Shown here: piece by piece, positions 46,651 through 54,662 of the stretch
Numbering within the stretch: position 1 is the stretch's first letter
How the letters are laid out: every line of letters begins with the position of its first letter
Source: Coprococcus sp.
GTDB lineage: Bacteria > Bacillota > Clostridia > Lachnospirales > Lachnospiraceae
Length of the DNA: 64,000 nucleotides
Assembly (NCBI GenBank): GCA_017935345.1
Contig: JAGBHU010000042.1
Coordinates: 62,001-126,000, forward strand
Reading direction: 5' to 3'
Program-made: the position numbers and the translations under genes
The notes under the pieces: model-generated
What the model saw: only the letters and a program-made list of their open reading frames with translations
What the model was told of the DNA's origin: nothing
Database searches by the model: none

Positions 46651-46826
46651 AATTCCCTGTACACATTCTCCCGTCAGTCAGTATTTATATTGTTTGAAGG
46701 ATATTAAAATACATCGTCACTTAGCGAGCTAAGTGCGAGCTTAGTACCGCTATGTATTTTACCAAGCGCAAGCGGTCCGTAAAACAATATATATATCGGC
46801 TGACGGTAGAATGTGCACAGGGAATT
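46651..46826. repeat. 176-bp imperfect inverted repeat (MITE-like or palindromic unit)
   Basis: The arms 46651-46695 and 46782-46826 are complementary at about 39 of 45 positions; the ends read AATTCCCTGT and ACAGGGAATT. Inner arms TAAAATACAT (46705-46714) and ATGTATTTTA (46752-46761) also pair, and the centre holds a small palindrome CTTAGCGAGCTAAG (46720-46733). It contains no ORF. The remainder of the 492-base spacer 46592-47083 is AT-rich plus the hairpin at 46983-47027. Confidence 0.85.
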
Positions 46827-46982
46827 ACTTTGCACGACACTGCGTTGATTATAAACTGTATTTTAAGATTTATTCATAAAAGCATCAGATTTTCAACACA
46901 TTTTTTTCACATTTTCTGACTATACTCGGTATTGTAAAGAGTTTTTCATTTATTTGAATCCTCTCTTCCCTCATTTTTTTTG

Positions 46983-47027
46983 AAGTGGCGATAGAGCTTT
47001 CCCCGTTCTATTGCCACTTGTTTTTTT
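46983..47027 (+). terminator. Terminator-like hairpin in the leader of the aminotransferase gene
   Basis: AAGTGGCGATAGAGC (46983-46997) pairs, with a few mismatches, with GTTCTATTGCCACTT (47005-47019), followed by G and seven T. On the plus strand it is a good intrinsic terminator, but no plus-strand gene precedes it; the aminotransferase ATG is 57 bases further on. It may be a transcription attenuator for that gene. Confidence 0.65.
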
Positions 47028-47083
47028 GCCTTTCCCGCTGTATACTTTTGTCAGATTTAAGAAGCTTTGAGAGGAGAATCCCC

Positions 47084-48271
47084 ATGATTTCAAAAAAATA
47101 TGCAGACATGACTACAAAAACATCTATCATCAGAGAATTTGCAGAATATGCAGGAAGAAGGGCTGCCGAAATAGGTTCTGAAAATGTATTTAACTTTACA
47201 ATAGGAAACCCGTCTGTACCTGTATGTGACGAATTTACAAAGGCTCTTCAAAAATTGCTGGCAGAGGAAGACCCTCTGACACTTCATGGCTACAGCCCGA
47301 CACTTACGATCTATTCTGTCCGTAAAGCTGTTGCCGATTCCTTAAACAGACGTTTTGGGATGGAATATGTACCTGAAAATATATTTATGACCTCAGGTGC
47401 AGCAGGAGCACTTGCACATGCTGTACGATGCGTTACACAGCCGGGAGATGAAGTCATTACCTTTGCCCCTTATTTCCCTGAATATGTCCCATATATAGAC
47501 GGCACAGGTGCACAGCTGAAGGTAGTTCCTGCCGATATTACGTCATTCCAGATTAACTTTGACGCATTTCTCGAAATGTTGAATCCAAATGTACAGGCTG
47601 TATTAATTAACTCGCCAAACAATCCTTCCGGTATTGTTTACTCTACCGAAACGATTGAAAAGCTTGCAAAAATTTTATATGAGAAGCAGGAAGAATACGG
47701 TCACGACATCTATCTGATTTCCGACGAACCGTATAGAGAAATTGTATTTGCAGGTACAGATTCGCCATTTATTTCAAAATATTATGATAATACCATCTGC
47801 TGTTACTCATTCAGCAAATCGCTGTCACTTCCCGGTGAGAGAATCGGTTATGTGGCAGTTAATCCAAAATGTAAAGATGCTGAGCTTATCATCGTAATGT
47901 GCGGTCAGGTATCAAGATTTACAGGTCACAACTGTCCTTCATCACTGATGCAGCTTGGTATAGCAGAGGTTATTGATATGACCTCCGACCTGTCCATATA
48001 TGAGAAAAACAAAAACATTCTTTATACGGAGCTGACAAAAATGGGTTACGAATGTGTGGAACCGGGCGGAACCTTCTACATGTTTCCGAAAACACCGATT
48101 GCCGATGCAAATGCATTCTGCCGTATGGCTGCAAATGAGCTTGACCTCATACTTGTTCCGGGTGACAGCTTTGCATGTCCGGGTCATATGAGACTTGCAT
48201 ACTGTACAACAACGGAGATGGTAGAACGTTCATTACCACTGTTTGAAAAGGCTATGCAGATGTGTAAATAA
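47084..48271 (+). CDS. PLP-dependent aminotransferase, class I/II (aspartate aminotransferase-like)
   Basis: 395 residues from ATG 47084 (GAGGAG 7 nt upstream); an in-frame start at 46985 lies in the hairpin. Fold type I enzyme: FTIGNPSVPVCDEF (N-terminal substrate region), MTSGAAGALAHAV (PLP phosphate loop), NSPNNPSGIV (about 190-199), SDEPYREI (Asp contacting the pyridine N) and the Schiff-base Lys in SFSKSLSLPGERIGY (about 245). The late RLAYC includes the carboxylate-binding Arg. It moves amino groups between amino acids and 2-oxoglutarate; the exact amino acid is not evident. Confidence 0.92.
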   Translation: MISKKYADMTTKTSIIREFAEYAGRRAAEIGSENVFNFTIGNPSVPVCDEFTKALQKLLAEEDPLTLHGYSPTLTIYSVRKAVADSLNRRFGMEYVPENIFMTSGAAGALAHAVRCVTQPGDEVITFAPYFPEYVPYIDGTGAQLKVVPADITSFQINFDAFLEMLNPNVQAVLINSPNNPSGIVYSTETIEKLAKILYEKQEEYGHDIYLISDEPYREIVFAGTDSPFISKYYDNTICCYSFSKSLSLPGERIGYVAVNPKCKDAELIIVMCGQVSRFTGHNCPSSLMQLGIAEVIDMTSDLSIYEKNKNILYTELTKMGYECVEPGGTFYMFPKTPIADANAFCRMAANELDLILVPGDSFACPGHMRLAYCTTTEMVERSLPLFEKAMQMCK

Positions 48272-48292
48272 ATTCGTGTAAATTTTTATTTG

Positions 48293-48338
48293 AAAAATGG
48301 GTATCGTATGAAAGCAAAATAATACAATACCCATTTTT
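48293..48338. terminator. Bidirectional terminator after the aminotransferase
   Basis: AAAAATGGGTAT (48293-48304) pairs with ATACCCATTTTT (48327-48338), with an additional T. It separates the plus-strand aminotransferase from the convergent DUF3021 gene. Confidence 0.8.
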
Positions 48339-48363
48339 TAATATTTCTACTCTTTTGGCTTAA

Positions 48364-48795
48364 TTATTTAAGTGGATTATTTTCCTTTATTTTTTTATTC
48401 ATTTTATATGCCATTTTTTTATAATATCTCAGGAAACATATCCATATTAAAAATGCAAAAGCAAGCTGACCGGCAATAACACATAAACAGATACCAAATC
48501 CTTTTTCAACAGGAATCCATCCAACGGCAAAAGCCACCAGCGTATATACAATACATCCAATACCCATATGCATTAAACATTGCATAGGCATGGCTATCTT
48601 GTCATTTTCATAAACAACAGTAGGAATGCCAAAACCCAGTCCGACTATAATACAACCTAGTACCATTTTAGAAAAGTGATAGCTTTCCATGACAAAATTA
48701 CCACTATAAATGAAATCAAAAATCACTCCTATTACACAAAAAATAGTCAATGCCATTCCAATAGAAATGACGATACTTCTTAATAAATCCTTCAT
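48364..48795 (-). CDS. DUF3021 family membrane protein
   Basis: 143 residues with four membrane helices (about 9-30, 42-62, 73-95, 100-122) and a basic C-terminus. DUF3021 proteins are found beside LytTR regulators in Firmicutes and are thought to act as their membrane partners, often keeping the regulator inactive. It starts 11 bases after the LytTR gene with GGGGAG upstream, which matches that arrangement. Confidence 0.85.
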   Translation of the reverse strand: MKDLLRSIVISIGMALTIFCVIGVIFDFIYSGNFVMESYHFSKMVLGCIIVGLGFGIPTVVYENDKIAMPMQCLMHMGIGCIVYTLVAFAVGWIPVEKGFGICLCVIAGQLAFAFLIWICFLRYYKKMAYKMNKKIKENNPLK

Positions 48796-48806
48796 TTTAC
48801 TCCCCC

Positions 48807-49247
48807 CTATAAACCAAGATATTTTTTAAAAGCAGGCAAATATTTTCTGGAAACATAATCCTTACATCCATTTTTTAGTTTTAAAAGCAGCGAACCGCTA
48901 AAGCCAGCCTCAACATTGTCTAAATACGCAAGATTAACCAAGGTTGATTTTGATATTTGCATAAATTGCCTTCCAAGCTGACCTGCCAGCTCATATAATT
49001 TTTTTCTTGAATAATATTTGTTTGATTGACCATATATGACAGTATTCCCGTTTTCAATCCGCACCATATAGATATCTTTCGGTTGCAAAATTGCAATCCT
49101 GTCTTCTAGCTGAGCAGTAATAGGCGCGTCTTTTTCATATTCATTTAGAACATCTATCACATGTCGAATCTCATCTGTAACCTCACTTGTATAAATTACT
49201 GCATATGGTTCGTTATACTGTGCTGCTACTTCAATACTCACCTTCAA
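48807..49247 (-). CDS. LytTR-domain DNA-binding regulator
   Basis: 146 residues. The C-terminal half (about 48-146) is a LytTR DNA-binding domain: ILQPKDIYMVRIENGNTVIYG, KLYELAGQLGRQFMQISKSTLVNLAYLD, and the closing DYVSRKYLPAFKKYLG. No receiver domain, so it is a one-component regulator. The start is a TTG with AGGAGG 7 nt upstream. With the next DUF3021 gene it forms a small two-gene regulatory unit that usually controls itself or an ABC transporter; none is adjacent here. Confidence 0.9.
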   Translation of the reverse strand: MKVSIEVAAQYNEPYAVIYTSEVTDEIRHVIDVLNEYEKDAPITAQLEDRIAILQPKDIYMVRIENGNTVIYGQSNKYYSRKKLYELAGQLGRQFMQISKSTLVNLAYLDNVEAGFSGSLLLKLKNGCKDYVSRKYLPAFKKYLGL

Positions 49248-49298
49248 ATCAATCCCTCCTTTCCTTCCTTATGGTGATTCCATTATTCCATAACAACC

Positions 49299-49347
49299 AA
49301 GCTCACACTTCGCATTGCTCACGTTCGCTAAGTGTTTACATTATACC
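49299..49347. repeat. Dispersed repeat, copy A
   Basis: This 49-base stretch begins AAGCTCACACTTCGC and ends TTCGCTAAGTGTTTACATTATACC. It matches the copy at 51394-51442 in length and at most positions (same start AAGCTC, same CTAAGTGTTxACATTATACC end). It lies in the 274-base spacer between the LytTR gene and the Rpn gene. Confidence 0.7.
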
Positions 49348-49458
49348 GCTATAAATTTATTTGTCTTAACTTTACGGATAAGTGGTAAAAATCCGAATGT
49401 AACATGCAATTTATAGGATTTCACAGACGTCTCACTCCTTTTCTGCTTCGATAAATTA

Positions 49459-49503
49459 AAAAAGTGTTATCGTACTTAATTCGTTCATACGACAACACTT
49501 TTT
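49459..49503. terminator. Terminator hairpin after the Rpn gene
   Basis: AAAAAGTGTTATCGTA (49459-49474) pairs with TACGACAACACTTTTT (49488-49503), one mismatch, with T runs on both strands. It ends 19 bases downstream of the Rpn gene stop. Confidence 0.8.
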
Positions 49504-49521
49504 ATATATTTACCCTGTTTT

Positions 49522-50388
49522 CTAAACTGATACCAGTGATTGCTCAAGTATATCACTTACCTGTTCTACCGTCAGGTTAACTTTGTCCGATACTTCTTCT
49601 ATGGAAAGGCCCATATCAAAATATGCCAGGATTTTTCCAGCTGTTCTGCCTTTTTCAATTCCTGCTACCTCTCCCGAATTCCACATTCTTTCTGCAAAAT
49701 CACACATCGTAATCACCTCTCCATTTCTTTGCTTTTCCATTATATCTGCACTAATCCTATCATATCTAAAATCATTCGTAAACACCTTTAACAAGTGTAA
49801 AACCGCTTCTACATGTGTTATTCTTTCCTTGGATGGAACATAGTCCGGATTATTTTTCTCTGCAAAAAAGTCTGCAATGATCTTAAAATCACTTGTGAAT
49901 TGTTTTCTTACCTCTACAGGAAGATATGCTACATTAAACACTTTTATCTTATAATCAGCTACATACGGTTCAAATTTCTCGGATATGTCAAGCATCTCCT
50001 TTAACGACAACGGCTTCTTCCATTCATATTTTCCAAAGTATAATACGATTGATATCACAGGAAATCTATTTCTTCCTTTATCAATCTGTCTTTTATATGC
50101 GGAATAGTCATATCCCATAATCCGAATCGGCATATCACTATCAATCTCTGACTGATTTTCAATTCCCAAAAGAGTACATGAAATCGTATAGTTTTCATAC
50201 AATTTTACGGTATCCCTGATATGACTCCTAAGTCCGCCTGTTTCTTCTTTATATATCGTTTCCGTACTACTATCAACTAATCTTTCCGGCTGTATCAATT
50301 CTTCCTGAAATAACAGTGTATTATAAATATCTGCAAATACTTCCGGAAATGCTTCCAGATATTTTTCAGCCTTATCCTTTTGTCCTAT
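49522..50388 (-). CDS. Rpn/PD-(D/E)XK nuclease-family protein with an ATA at the start position
   Basis: The frame is open from just after TAA (about 50412) to 49522. The family N-terminus is plain: GQKDKAEKYLEAFPEVFADI and YNTLLFQEELIQPERL, followed by ESIYK-like TETIYKEETGGLRSHIRD, IMGYDYSAYKRQID and PVISIVLYFGKYEW, the Rpn/transposase-31-like PD-(D/E)XK fold. Exactly where the start should be, 8 nt after AGGAGG, the codon is ATA (50386-50388) and no ATG, GTG or TTG exists until TTG 50298, which has no ribosome binding site. Translated from the ATA it would be 288 residues. Either the start is lost (a pseudogene) or ATA is used at low efficiency. The C-terminus carries a small HTH-like SIEEVSDKVNLTVEQVSDIL. 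Confidence 0.8.
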   Translation of the reverse strand: MGQKDKAEKYLEAFPEVFADIYNTLLFQEELIQPERLVDSSTETIYKEETGGLRSHIRDTVKLYENYTISCTLLGIENQSEIDSDMPIRIMGYDYSAYKRQIDKGRNRFPVISIVLYFGKYEWKKPLSLKEMLDISEKFEPYVADYKIKVFNVAYLPVEVRKQFTSDFKIIADFFAEKNNPDYVPSKERITHVEAVLHLLKVFTNDFRYDRISADIMEKQRNGEVITMCDFAERMWNSGEVAGIEKGRTAGKILAYFDMGLSIEEVSDKVNLTVEQVSDILEQSLVSV

Positions 50389-50470
50389 TCCTGATTCCTC
50401 CTGTTTTCCGACTTATGCATAAATCTAATTTACAGAATCATACTATCACAAAGAAATGATATTTTTCAAT

Positions 50471-50516
50471 CGTTTGCGCTCGCTTATTAATAGAATCGCT
50501 CGCTTTTTTAGCGATT
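50471..50516. repeat. GCTCGC-rich repeat fragment and small hairpin
   Basis: CGTTTGCGCTCGCTTA (50471-50486) matches the middle of the dispersed repeat at 51411-51426. It is followed by AATCGCT (50494-50500) pairing with AGCGATT after a T run, a short hairpin. It lies downstream of the maf stop and may also help end that transcript. Confidence 0.4.
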
Positions 50517-50533
50517 TCCACATAACAGTAATA

Positions 50534-51184
50534 TCAAAAAATATTTTCCAACTCATGGTACAGCCTTGCAAGAGGTAACCCTACTACATTGTTATAATCA
50601 CCTTTGATTTCTTTTACAAATATACCGCCCATACCTTGAATACCATAGCTTCCGGCTTTGTCAAACGGCTCCTTTGTAGACAAATACCACACGATTTCTT
50701 CATGTGTCATAGGATAAAATGTTACTTCTGTACATTCATAAAATGTCTTCGTCTGTGACTTCTCTCCGTCATAATAAATAATAGATACCCCTGTATATAC
50801 ATGGTGTGTCTGCCCTGACAGGCTGTTTAAAGTATTATATGCATCATCATAATCATATGGTTTACCAAGAATACGATTATTAAGGGCAACAACCGTATCA
50901 GCACCAATTACAACAAATCCTTCTGCCGCCGATTTTATTTCATCTGCAGAGGACGCCTGTAATACCATGGATTTTTCGAATTCAAGCCATTTCACTTTCT
51001 CCTTATCGTATACATCCTTCGCCTTCCTCCCGGCAAGCTCCATAACATAATCCTTTGGTATCAGTGTATCTGTTTCTTCATCAACATCACTTGTTACAAC
51101 CGTATATTCATATCCCGCCTGACTAAGCAGCTCTCGTCTTCTCGGCGAGCCTGATGCCAGTATTATCTTAATATCCTTTTTCAT
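50534..51184 (-). CDS. maf: Nucleoside triphosphate pyrophosphatase, Maf family
   Basis: 216 residues from ATG 51184 (GAAGGA 7 nt upstream); an ORF start at 51235 has no support. Maf proteins hydrolyse non-canonical or modified nucleoside triphosphates and their excess blocks septation. Seen are ILASGSPRRRELL (8-20), IGADTVVALNNRILGKP (about 104-120), the HHVYTGVSI block and DKAGSYGIQG near the C-terminus. Confidence 0.94.
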   Translation of the reverse strand: MKKDIKIILASGSPRRRELLSQAGYEYTVVTSDVDEETDTLIPKDYVMELAGRKAKDVYDKEKVKWLEFEKSMVLQASSADEIKSAAEGFVVIGADTVVALNNRILGKPYDYDDAYNTLNSLSGQTHHVYTGVSIIYYDGEKSQTKTFYECTEVTFYPMTHEEIVWYLSTKEPFDKAGSYGIQGMGGIFVKEIKGDYNNVVGLPLARLYHELENIF

Positions 51185-51308
51185 TCTAAAATCCTTCTTC
51201 CAATATATTTTATATACATTCCTAATAAATAGCAAAGTACATAGCAGCTCTTACTCCCCTAAAAAAGCATCACTCTTTTCATTCAGATAATAATAGAACA
51301 AAAGACTG

Positions 51309-51442
51309 CTAAGTGTTCACATTTTACCACGAAAACTAAGCTCATACTACGCTCCGCTTGTATTCGCTAAGGTTTCAGGTATATGTTCTCACTAAGCTCG
51401 TGCTGCACTTCGTTTGCGCTCGCTAAGTGTTCACATTATACC
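51309..51442. repeat. Dispersed repeat cluster, copies B and C
   Basis: CTAAGTGTTCACATTTTACC (51309-51328) is the end of one copy. A diverged copy follows, CTAAGCTCATACTACGC... to TTCGCTAAGG (51335-51371). A third, full copy spans 51394-51442, starting AAGCTCGTGCTGC and ending GCTAAGTGTTCACATTATACC. The last one matches copy A (49299-49347). They sit in the 480-base spacer between maf and pncB, which otherwise holds the pncB promoter and leader. Confidence 0.75.
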
Positions 51443-51480
51443 ACAATAACAAAATGCGCTACAATACATATATCGCCAGC

Positions 51481-51511
51481 ACCTGTAAACCGAACTTTAC
51501 ACCTGTAAAGT
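51481..51511 (+). promoter_or_regulatory. Palindromic operator upstream of pncB
   Basis: ACTTTACACCTGTAAAGT (51494-51511) consists of perfect 8-base arms around CC. CACCTGTAAA also occurs just before it, partly at 51481-51489. The ACACCTGT core resembles what I remember of NiaR sites, the niacin-responsive repressor of NAD genes; that link is inference. It lies 37 bases upstream of an extended -10. Confidence 0.5.
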
Positions 51512-51547
51512 CACATGTAAAAATAGCTACCACTTCTAAATGAATTG

Positions 51548-51556
51548 TGCTATAAT
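51548..51556 (+). promoter_or_regulatory. Extended -10 promoter of pncB
   Basis: TGCTATAAT is a perfect extended -10 element (TGN-TATAAT). No good -35 is found 17 bases upstream. It gives a leader of about 100 bases before the pncB ATG, which has AAAGGAG upstream. Confidence 0.6.
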
Positions 51557-51664
51557 TATGAAACTATACAAAGTGATACGGGCAGAACCGAGATTCATGT
51601 TTGGTTTTGTAATACAATTTACTGAGCCAAATCGTTTTTGCCAATATAAAAAAGGAGACCTATT

Positions 51665-53113
51665 ATGGACAATCGTAATTTTACTTTATTAACCGATTTG
51701 TATGAGCTCACAATGATGCAGGGCTATTTTAAGGAGAAGGCAACCGACACAGTTGTATTTGATGCCTTCTACCGCAGAAATCCATCCGGCAGCGGCTATG
51801 CCATCACTTGTGGACTGGCACAGGTCATTGATTTGATTAAAAACCTTAAATTCTCATATGAAGATATCGAATACCTGAGAAGCCTTCACATATTTGAAGA
51901 GGATTTCCTCTCCTATCTGGCAGGCTTCCACTTCACAGGTGATATATATGGCGTACCGGAAGGCTCAGTTGTATTTCCATATGAACCGCTCGTAAAGGTC
52001 GTTGCACCTATCATGGAGGCACAGCTTATCGAAACTGCATTACTGAATATTATCAACCACCAAAGCCTGATTGCCACAAAGGCATCACGTGTCTGCTATG
52101 CCGCAAAGGGTGACGGTATCATGGAATTCGGTCTCCGCCGTGCACAGGGACCTGATGCCGGAACATTTGGGGCAAGAGCAGCCGTTATCGGCGGTTGTAT
52201 CGGAACTTCAAATGTCATATGCGGACAGGAATTTGACGTACCTGTTCTGGGAACACATGCCCACAGTTGGATTATGAGCTTCCCAGACGAATATACCGCA
52301 TTTAAAACATACGCCGAAATATATCCAAATGCCTGCACGCTTCTTGTAGATACTTATGACACCTTAAAATCAGGTGTTCCAAATGCCATAAAGGTATTTG
52401 ACGAAATGAAGGCAGAAGGCAAGCTGGGCAAACGCTACGGAATACGACTTGATTCAGGAGACCTTGCTTACCTTTCCAAGAAAGCAAGAAAAATGCTTGA
52501 TGCCGCAGGTCATCAGGACGCCATTATTTCCGCATCTTCAGACCTTGACGAATATCTTATCAACAGCCTTAAGAATCAGGGTGCTGCCATCACCTCATGG
52601 GGTGTCGGTACAAATCTTATTACTTCTGCCGACAATCCATCATTCGGTGGTGTATACAAATTGGCTGCTATTAAGAAAGAGGGAGACGAGGCGTTCACCG
52701 CCAAAATAAAGATATCAGAAAATCCGGCTAAGATTACAAATCCGGGAAATAAAACAATTTTCAGATTATATGATAAAGAAACAGGAAAGATTAAGGCTGA
52801 CCTGATTGCTCTTGCTGATGAAAGCATTGATACTGCAAAAGACCTTGAAATTTTCGACCCTGTCGCAACATGGAAGCGTTCAACCTTAGAAGCAGGAACA
52901 TATGAGGTTCGCGAGATGCTTGTTCCGATATTCCTCAAGGGTCAATGCGTATATGAAGTTCGCCCGACTATGGAAATTCGTGACTATTGTATCAATGAGC
53001 TTAATACCCTTTGGGATGAAACACGTCGTCTTACCAATCCACAGGAGGTATATGTAGACCTTTCACAAAAGCTATATGACCTTAAGAATAGTCTTCTTAA
53101 TAAGAAGAAATAG
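51665..53113 (+). CDS. pncB: Nicotinate phosphoribosyltransferase
   Basis: 482 residues, the normal size. First enzyme of the salvage of nicotinic acid to NAD: joins nicotinate and PRPP to nicotinate mononucleotide with ATP use. It starts NFTLLTDLYELTMMQGYF; further signatures are FDAFYRRNPSGSGYAITCGL, EFGLRRAQGPDAGTFGARAA, GTHAHSWIMSF (the phosphorylated His is expected in this loop) and GIRLDSGDLAYLSK. Stands alone, with its own promoter and a likely operator. Confidence 0.96.
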   Translation: MDNRNFTLLTDLYELTMMQGYFKEKATDTVVFDAFYRRNPSGSGYAITCGLAQVIDLIKNLKFSYEDIEYLRSLHIFEEDFLSYLAGFHFTGDIYGVPEGSVVFPYEPLVKVVAPIMEAQLIETALLNIINHQSLIATKASRVCYAAKGDGIMEFGLRRAQGPDAGTFGARAAVIGGCIGTSNVICGQEFDVPVLGTHAHSWIMSFPDEYTAFKTYAEIYPNACTLLVDTYDTLKSGVPNAIKVFDEMKAEGKLGKRYGIRLDSGDLAYLSKKARKMLDAAGHQDAIISASSDLDEYLINSLKNQGAAITSWGVGTNLITSADNPSFGGVYKLAAIKKEGDEAFTAKIKISENPAKITNPGNKTIFRLYDKETGKIKADLIALADESIDTAKDLEIFDPVATWKRSTLEAGTYEVREMLVPIFLKGQCVYEVRPTMEIRDYCINELNTLWDETRRLTNPQEVYVDLSQKLYDLKNSLLNKKK

Positions 53114-53173
53114 AAAGACGCATTTTGACAAAACTTTTATAATAGGGACTATCAAAGAATACGTCAAACATAA

Positions 53174-53211
53174 ACGCCCATACGGGAACATATCTGCTCC
53201 TATATGGGCGT
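53174..53211. terminator. Hairpin between pncB and degV
   Basis: ACGCCCATA (53174-53182) pairs with TATGGGCGT (53203-53211), and inner GGGA/TCC bases extend it. T-richness is modest on both sides. It probably serves as the shared terminator of these convergent genes. Confidence 0.6.
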
Positions 53212-53224
53212 ATATGATTTAACT

Positions 53225-54106
53225 CTATTTCACAAGCTCACTTTTTACGTTAAAGATCGTGCCTGTAACCTTTGGTCCTGAATTTGACGCTACTGCCGCA
53301 CCTATCTGAAAATAATCCGTAGGACCATAGCCAACGGCTTCTGTCATTTTCGCAGCCAGTTCATCCCTTACCGTATCGTCATTGCCATAAACAATCTGAT
53401 ATTCAGACCCAGGCTCCATATCCTTTAATGTCATATCTACCATCTTGCTTATCAGCTTCTTTTCACCACGGCATTTTGCCGCAGTCACTATCGCATTATC
53501 CCATATCTTCATAATCGGTTTTACGCCGAGTGCATCTCCGACTAAAGCCGCAGCACTTGGAATACGCCCTGATTTGGCAGCATATTTCAACCCATATATA
53601 CCAAAATAAATACGTCTCTTCGGAAGCTCTGCCTTAAGATACTCATCAATCTCATTTGCAGTTTTTCCTTCCTGTGCCATTTTGGCTGATACAATAATCG
53701 GATAGCCGTAATACCCGCTGTAACCCAATCCGTCATAAACATATATATTGAACTTTCCTTTACATTCAGGGTGTTCCTCGAAAAATTCGTTCTTCGCTCT
53801 TACAGCATTTGAATAAGAAGCAGAACCTTTTGAATTGATACTGACATAGATGATATCCGTATAACCTGCATCAAACTGCTCCTTAAAAATCTCATCAAAC
53901 TGATACACCGTAATCTGGGATGTCTTTGGGATATCATCATTTTCAGTCATCAGCTTATAAAAGCCCTCATTATCAAAATCGATACGGCTCAAATATGACT
54001 TATCTCCCAAAACCACAGGAAACGGTACAATGTGTATATTATATTTCTTTTCCGCTTCCACAGAAATATCGCTTGCCGAATCAGTCATTATCCTGACTTT
54101 ACTCAT
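53225..54106 (-). CDS. DegV family fatty-acid-binding protein
   Basis: 293 residues. DegV/FakB proteins bind a single fatty acid and, with FakA kinase, supply acyl phosphate for lipid synthesis. The two-domain pattern is clear: VRIMTDSASDISVE (4-17), VVLGDKSYLSRIDFD, SQITVYQFDEIF (the Ser/Thr loop), YISINSKGSASYSNA-like segment, GLGYSGYYGYP and the C-terminal GAAVASNSGPKVTG, which binds the carboxylate. Which fatty acid is bound cannot be told. Confidence 0.93.
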   Translation of the reverse strand: MSKVRIMTDSASDISVEAEKKYNIHIVPFPVVLGDKSYLSRIDFDNEGFYKLMTENDDIPKTSQITVYQFDEIFKEQFDAGYTDIIYVSINSKGSASYSNAVRAKNEFFEEHPECKGKFNIYVYDGLGYSGYYGYPIIVSAKMAQEGKTANEIDEYLKAELPKRRIYFGIYGLKYAAKSGRIPSAAALVGDALGVKPIMKIWDNAIVTAAKCRGEKKLISKMVDMTLKDMEPGSEYQIVYGNDDTVRDELAAKMTEAVGYGPTDYFQIGAAVASNSGPKVTGTIFNVKSELVK

Positions 54107-54127
54107 TCTATATACCTACTTTCATTT

Positions 54128-54445
54128 CTAATTGATAATTTTAATTTGTGAGACAACAGGTATCTCAAATCTTTGCTCAGTTGCCGCAAACACAGCCGCA
54201 ATAACAGCAAGAACAAACATACCAAGACCAACAAGACCAAATAAAAATCTCATCAGGAATCCGAGAAAAGGTATTATTCCAAGAATAATTCCACATAGGC
54301 CGCTTGCCAGCATAATAAATGATAACACTATCGACTGATTAATATTAAACTTTGTTTCATCATAAATTTTATCACCTATGGCAAGTGCCAGGATAAATCC
54401 TATAACCGGTATGTATGTTACAACACTGGTTGTTTTTGGACTCAT
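54128..54445 (-). CDS. Small DUF4870/Tic20-like membrane protein
   Basis: 105 residues from ATG 54445, which has AGGAGG 6 nt upstream; the longer ORF start at 54532 has none. Three hydrophobic segments (about 11-22, 40-62, 65-92) with KFNINQSIVLSFI between them, a pattern of the DUF4870/Tic20-like group. Function unknown. It lies 21 bases upstream of degV in the same direction. Confidence 0.8.
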   Translation of the reverse strand: MSPKTTSVVTYIPVIGFILALAIGDKIYDETKFNINQSIVLSFIMLASGLCGIILGIIPFLGFLMRFLFGLVGLGMFVLAVIAAVFAATEQRFEIPVVSQIKIIN

Positions 54446-54614
54446 TTTATTCCTCCTCTTTTCGTAAATTATTTTCAAAGCATATGTTTTTATTGCTATT
54501 ATGACTATAATTTGAATTTCTATAAAAGTCAATTTTTTCCTTTTACTTTTTTAATTATTTGCCTTATTTCATTGTCAGTTCAAACTTTTTTATGTATAAT
54601 ATAGCTTGATGCTT

Positions 54615-54632
54615 ACACTATAATATTAGTGT
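54615..54632 (+). promoter_or_regulatory. Palindrome over the likely malQ -10
   Basis: ACACTA (54615-54620) and TAGTGT (54627-54632) flank TAATAT; the sequence includes a TATAAT-like -10. A repressor binding here would block malQ transcription. No candidate regulator is adjacent. Confidence 0.35.
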
Positions 54633-54662
54633 ATATATTAACTTTATGAAAAGAGGATTGCT

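Noticed and set aside
46985..47083. N-terminal extension of the aminotransferase (33 codons)
   Set aside because: It translates a terminator-like hairpin; the ATG at 47084 has the ribosome binding site and the family start.
48292..51520. CRISPR array in the repeat-rich spacers
   Set aside because: Repeats are few, unequal in spacing, and without unique spacers or cas genes.
51557..51664. Riboswitch in the pncB leader
   Set aside because: A short hairpin (GAACC/TGGTTT) is possible but no known riboswitch core is present and no terminator follows.
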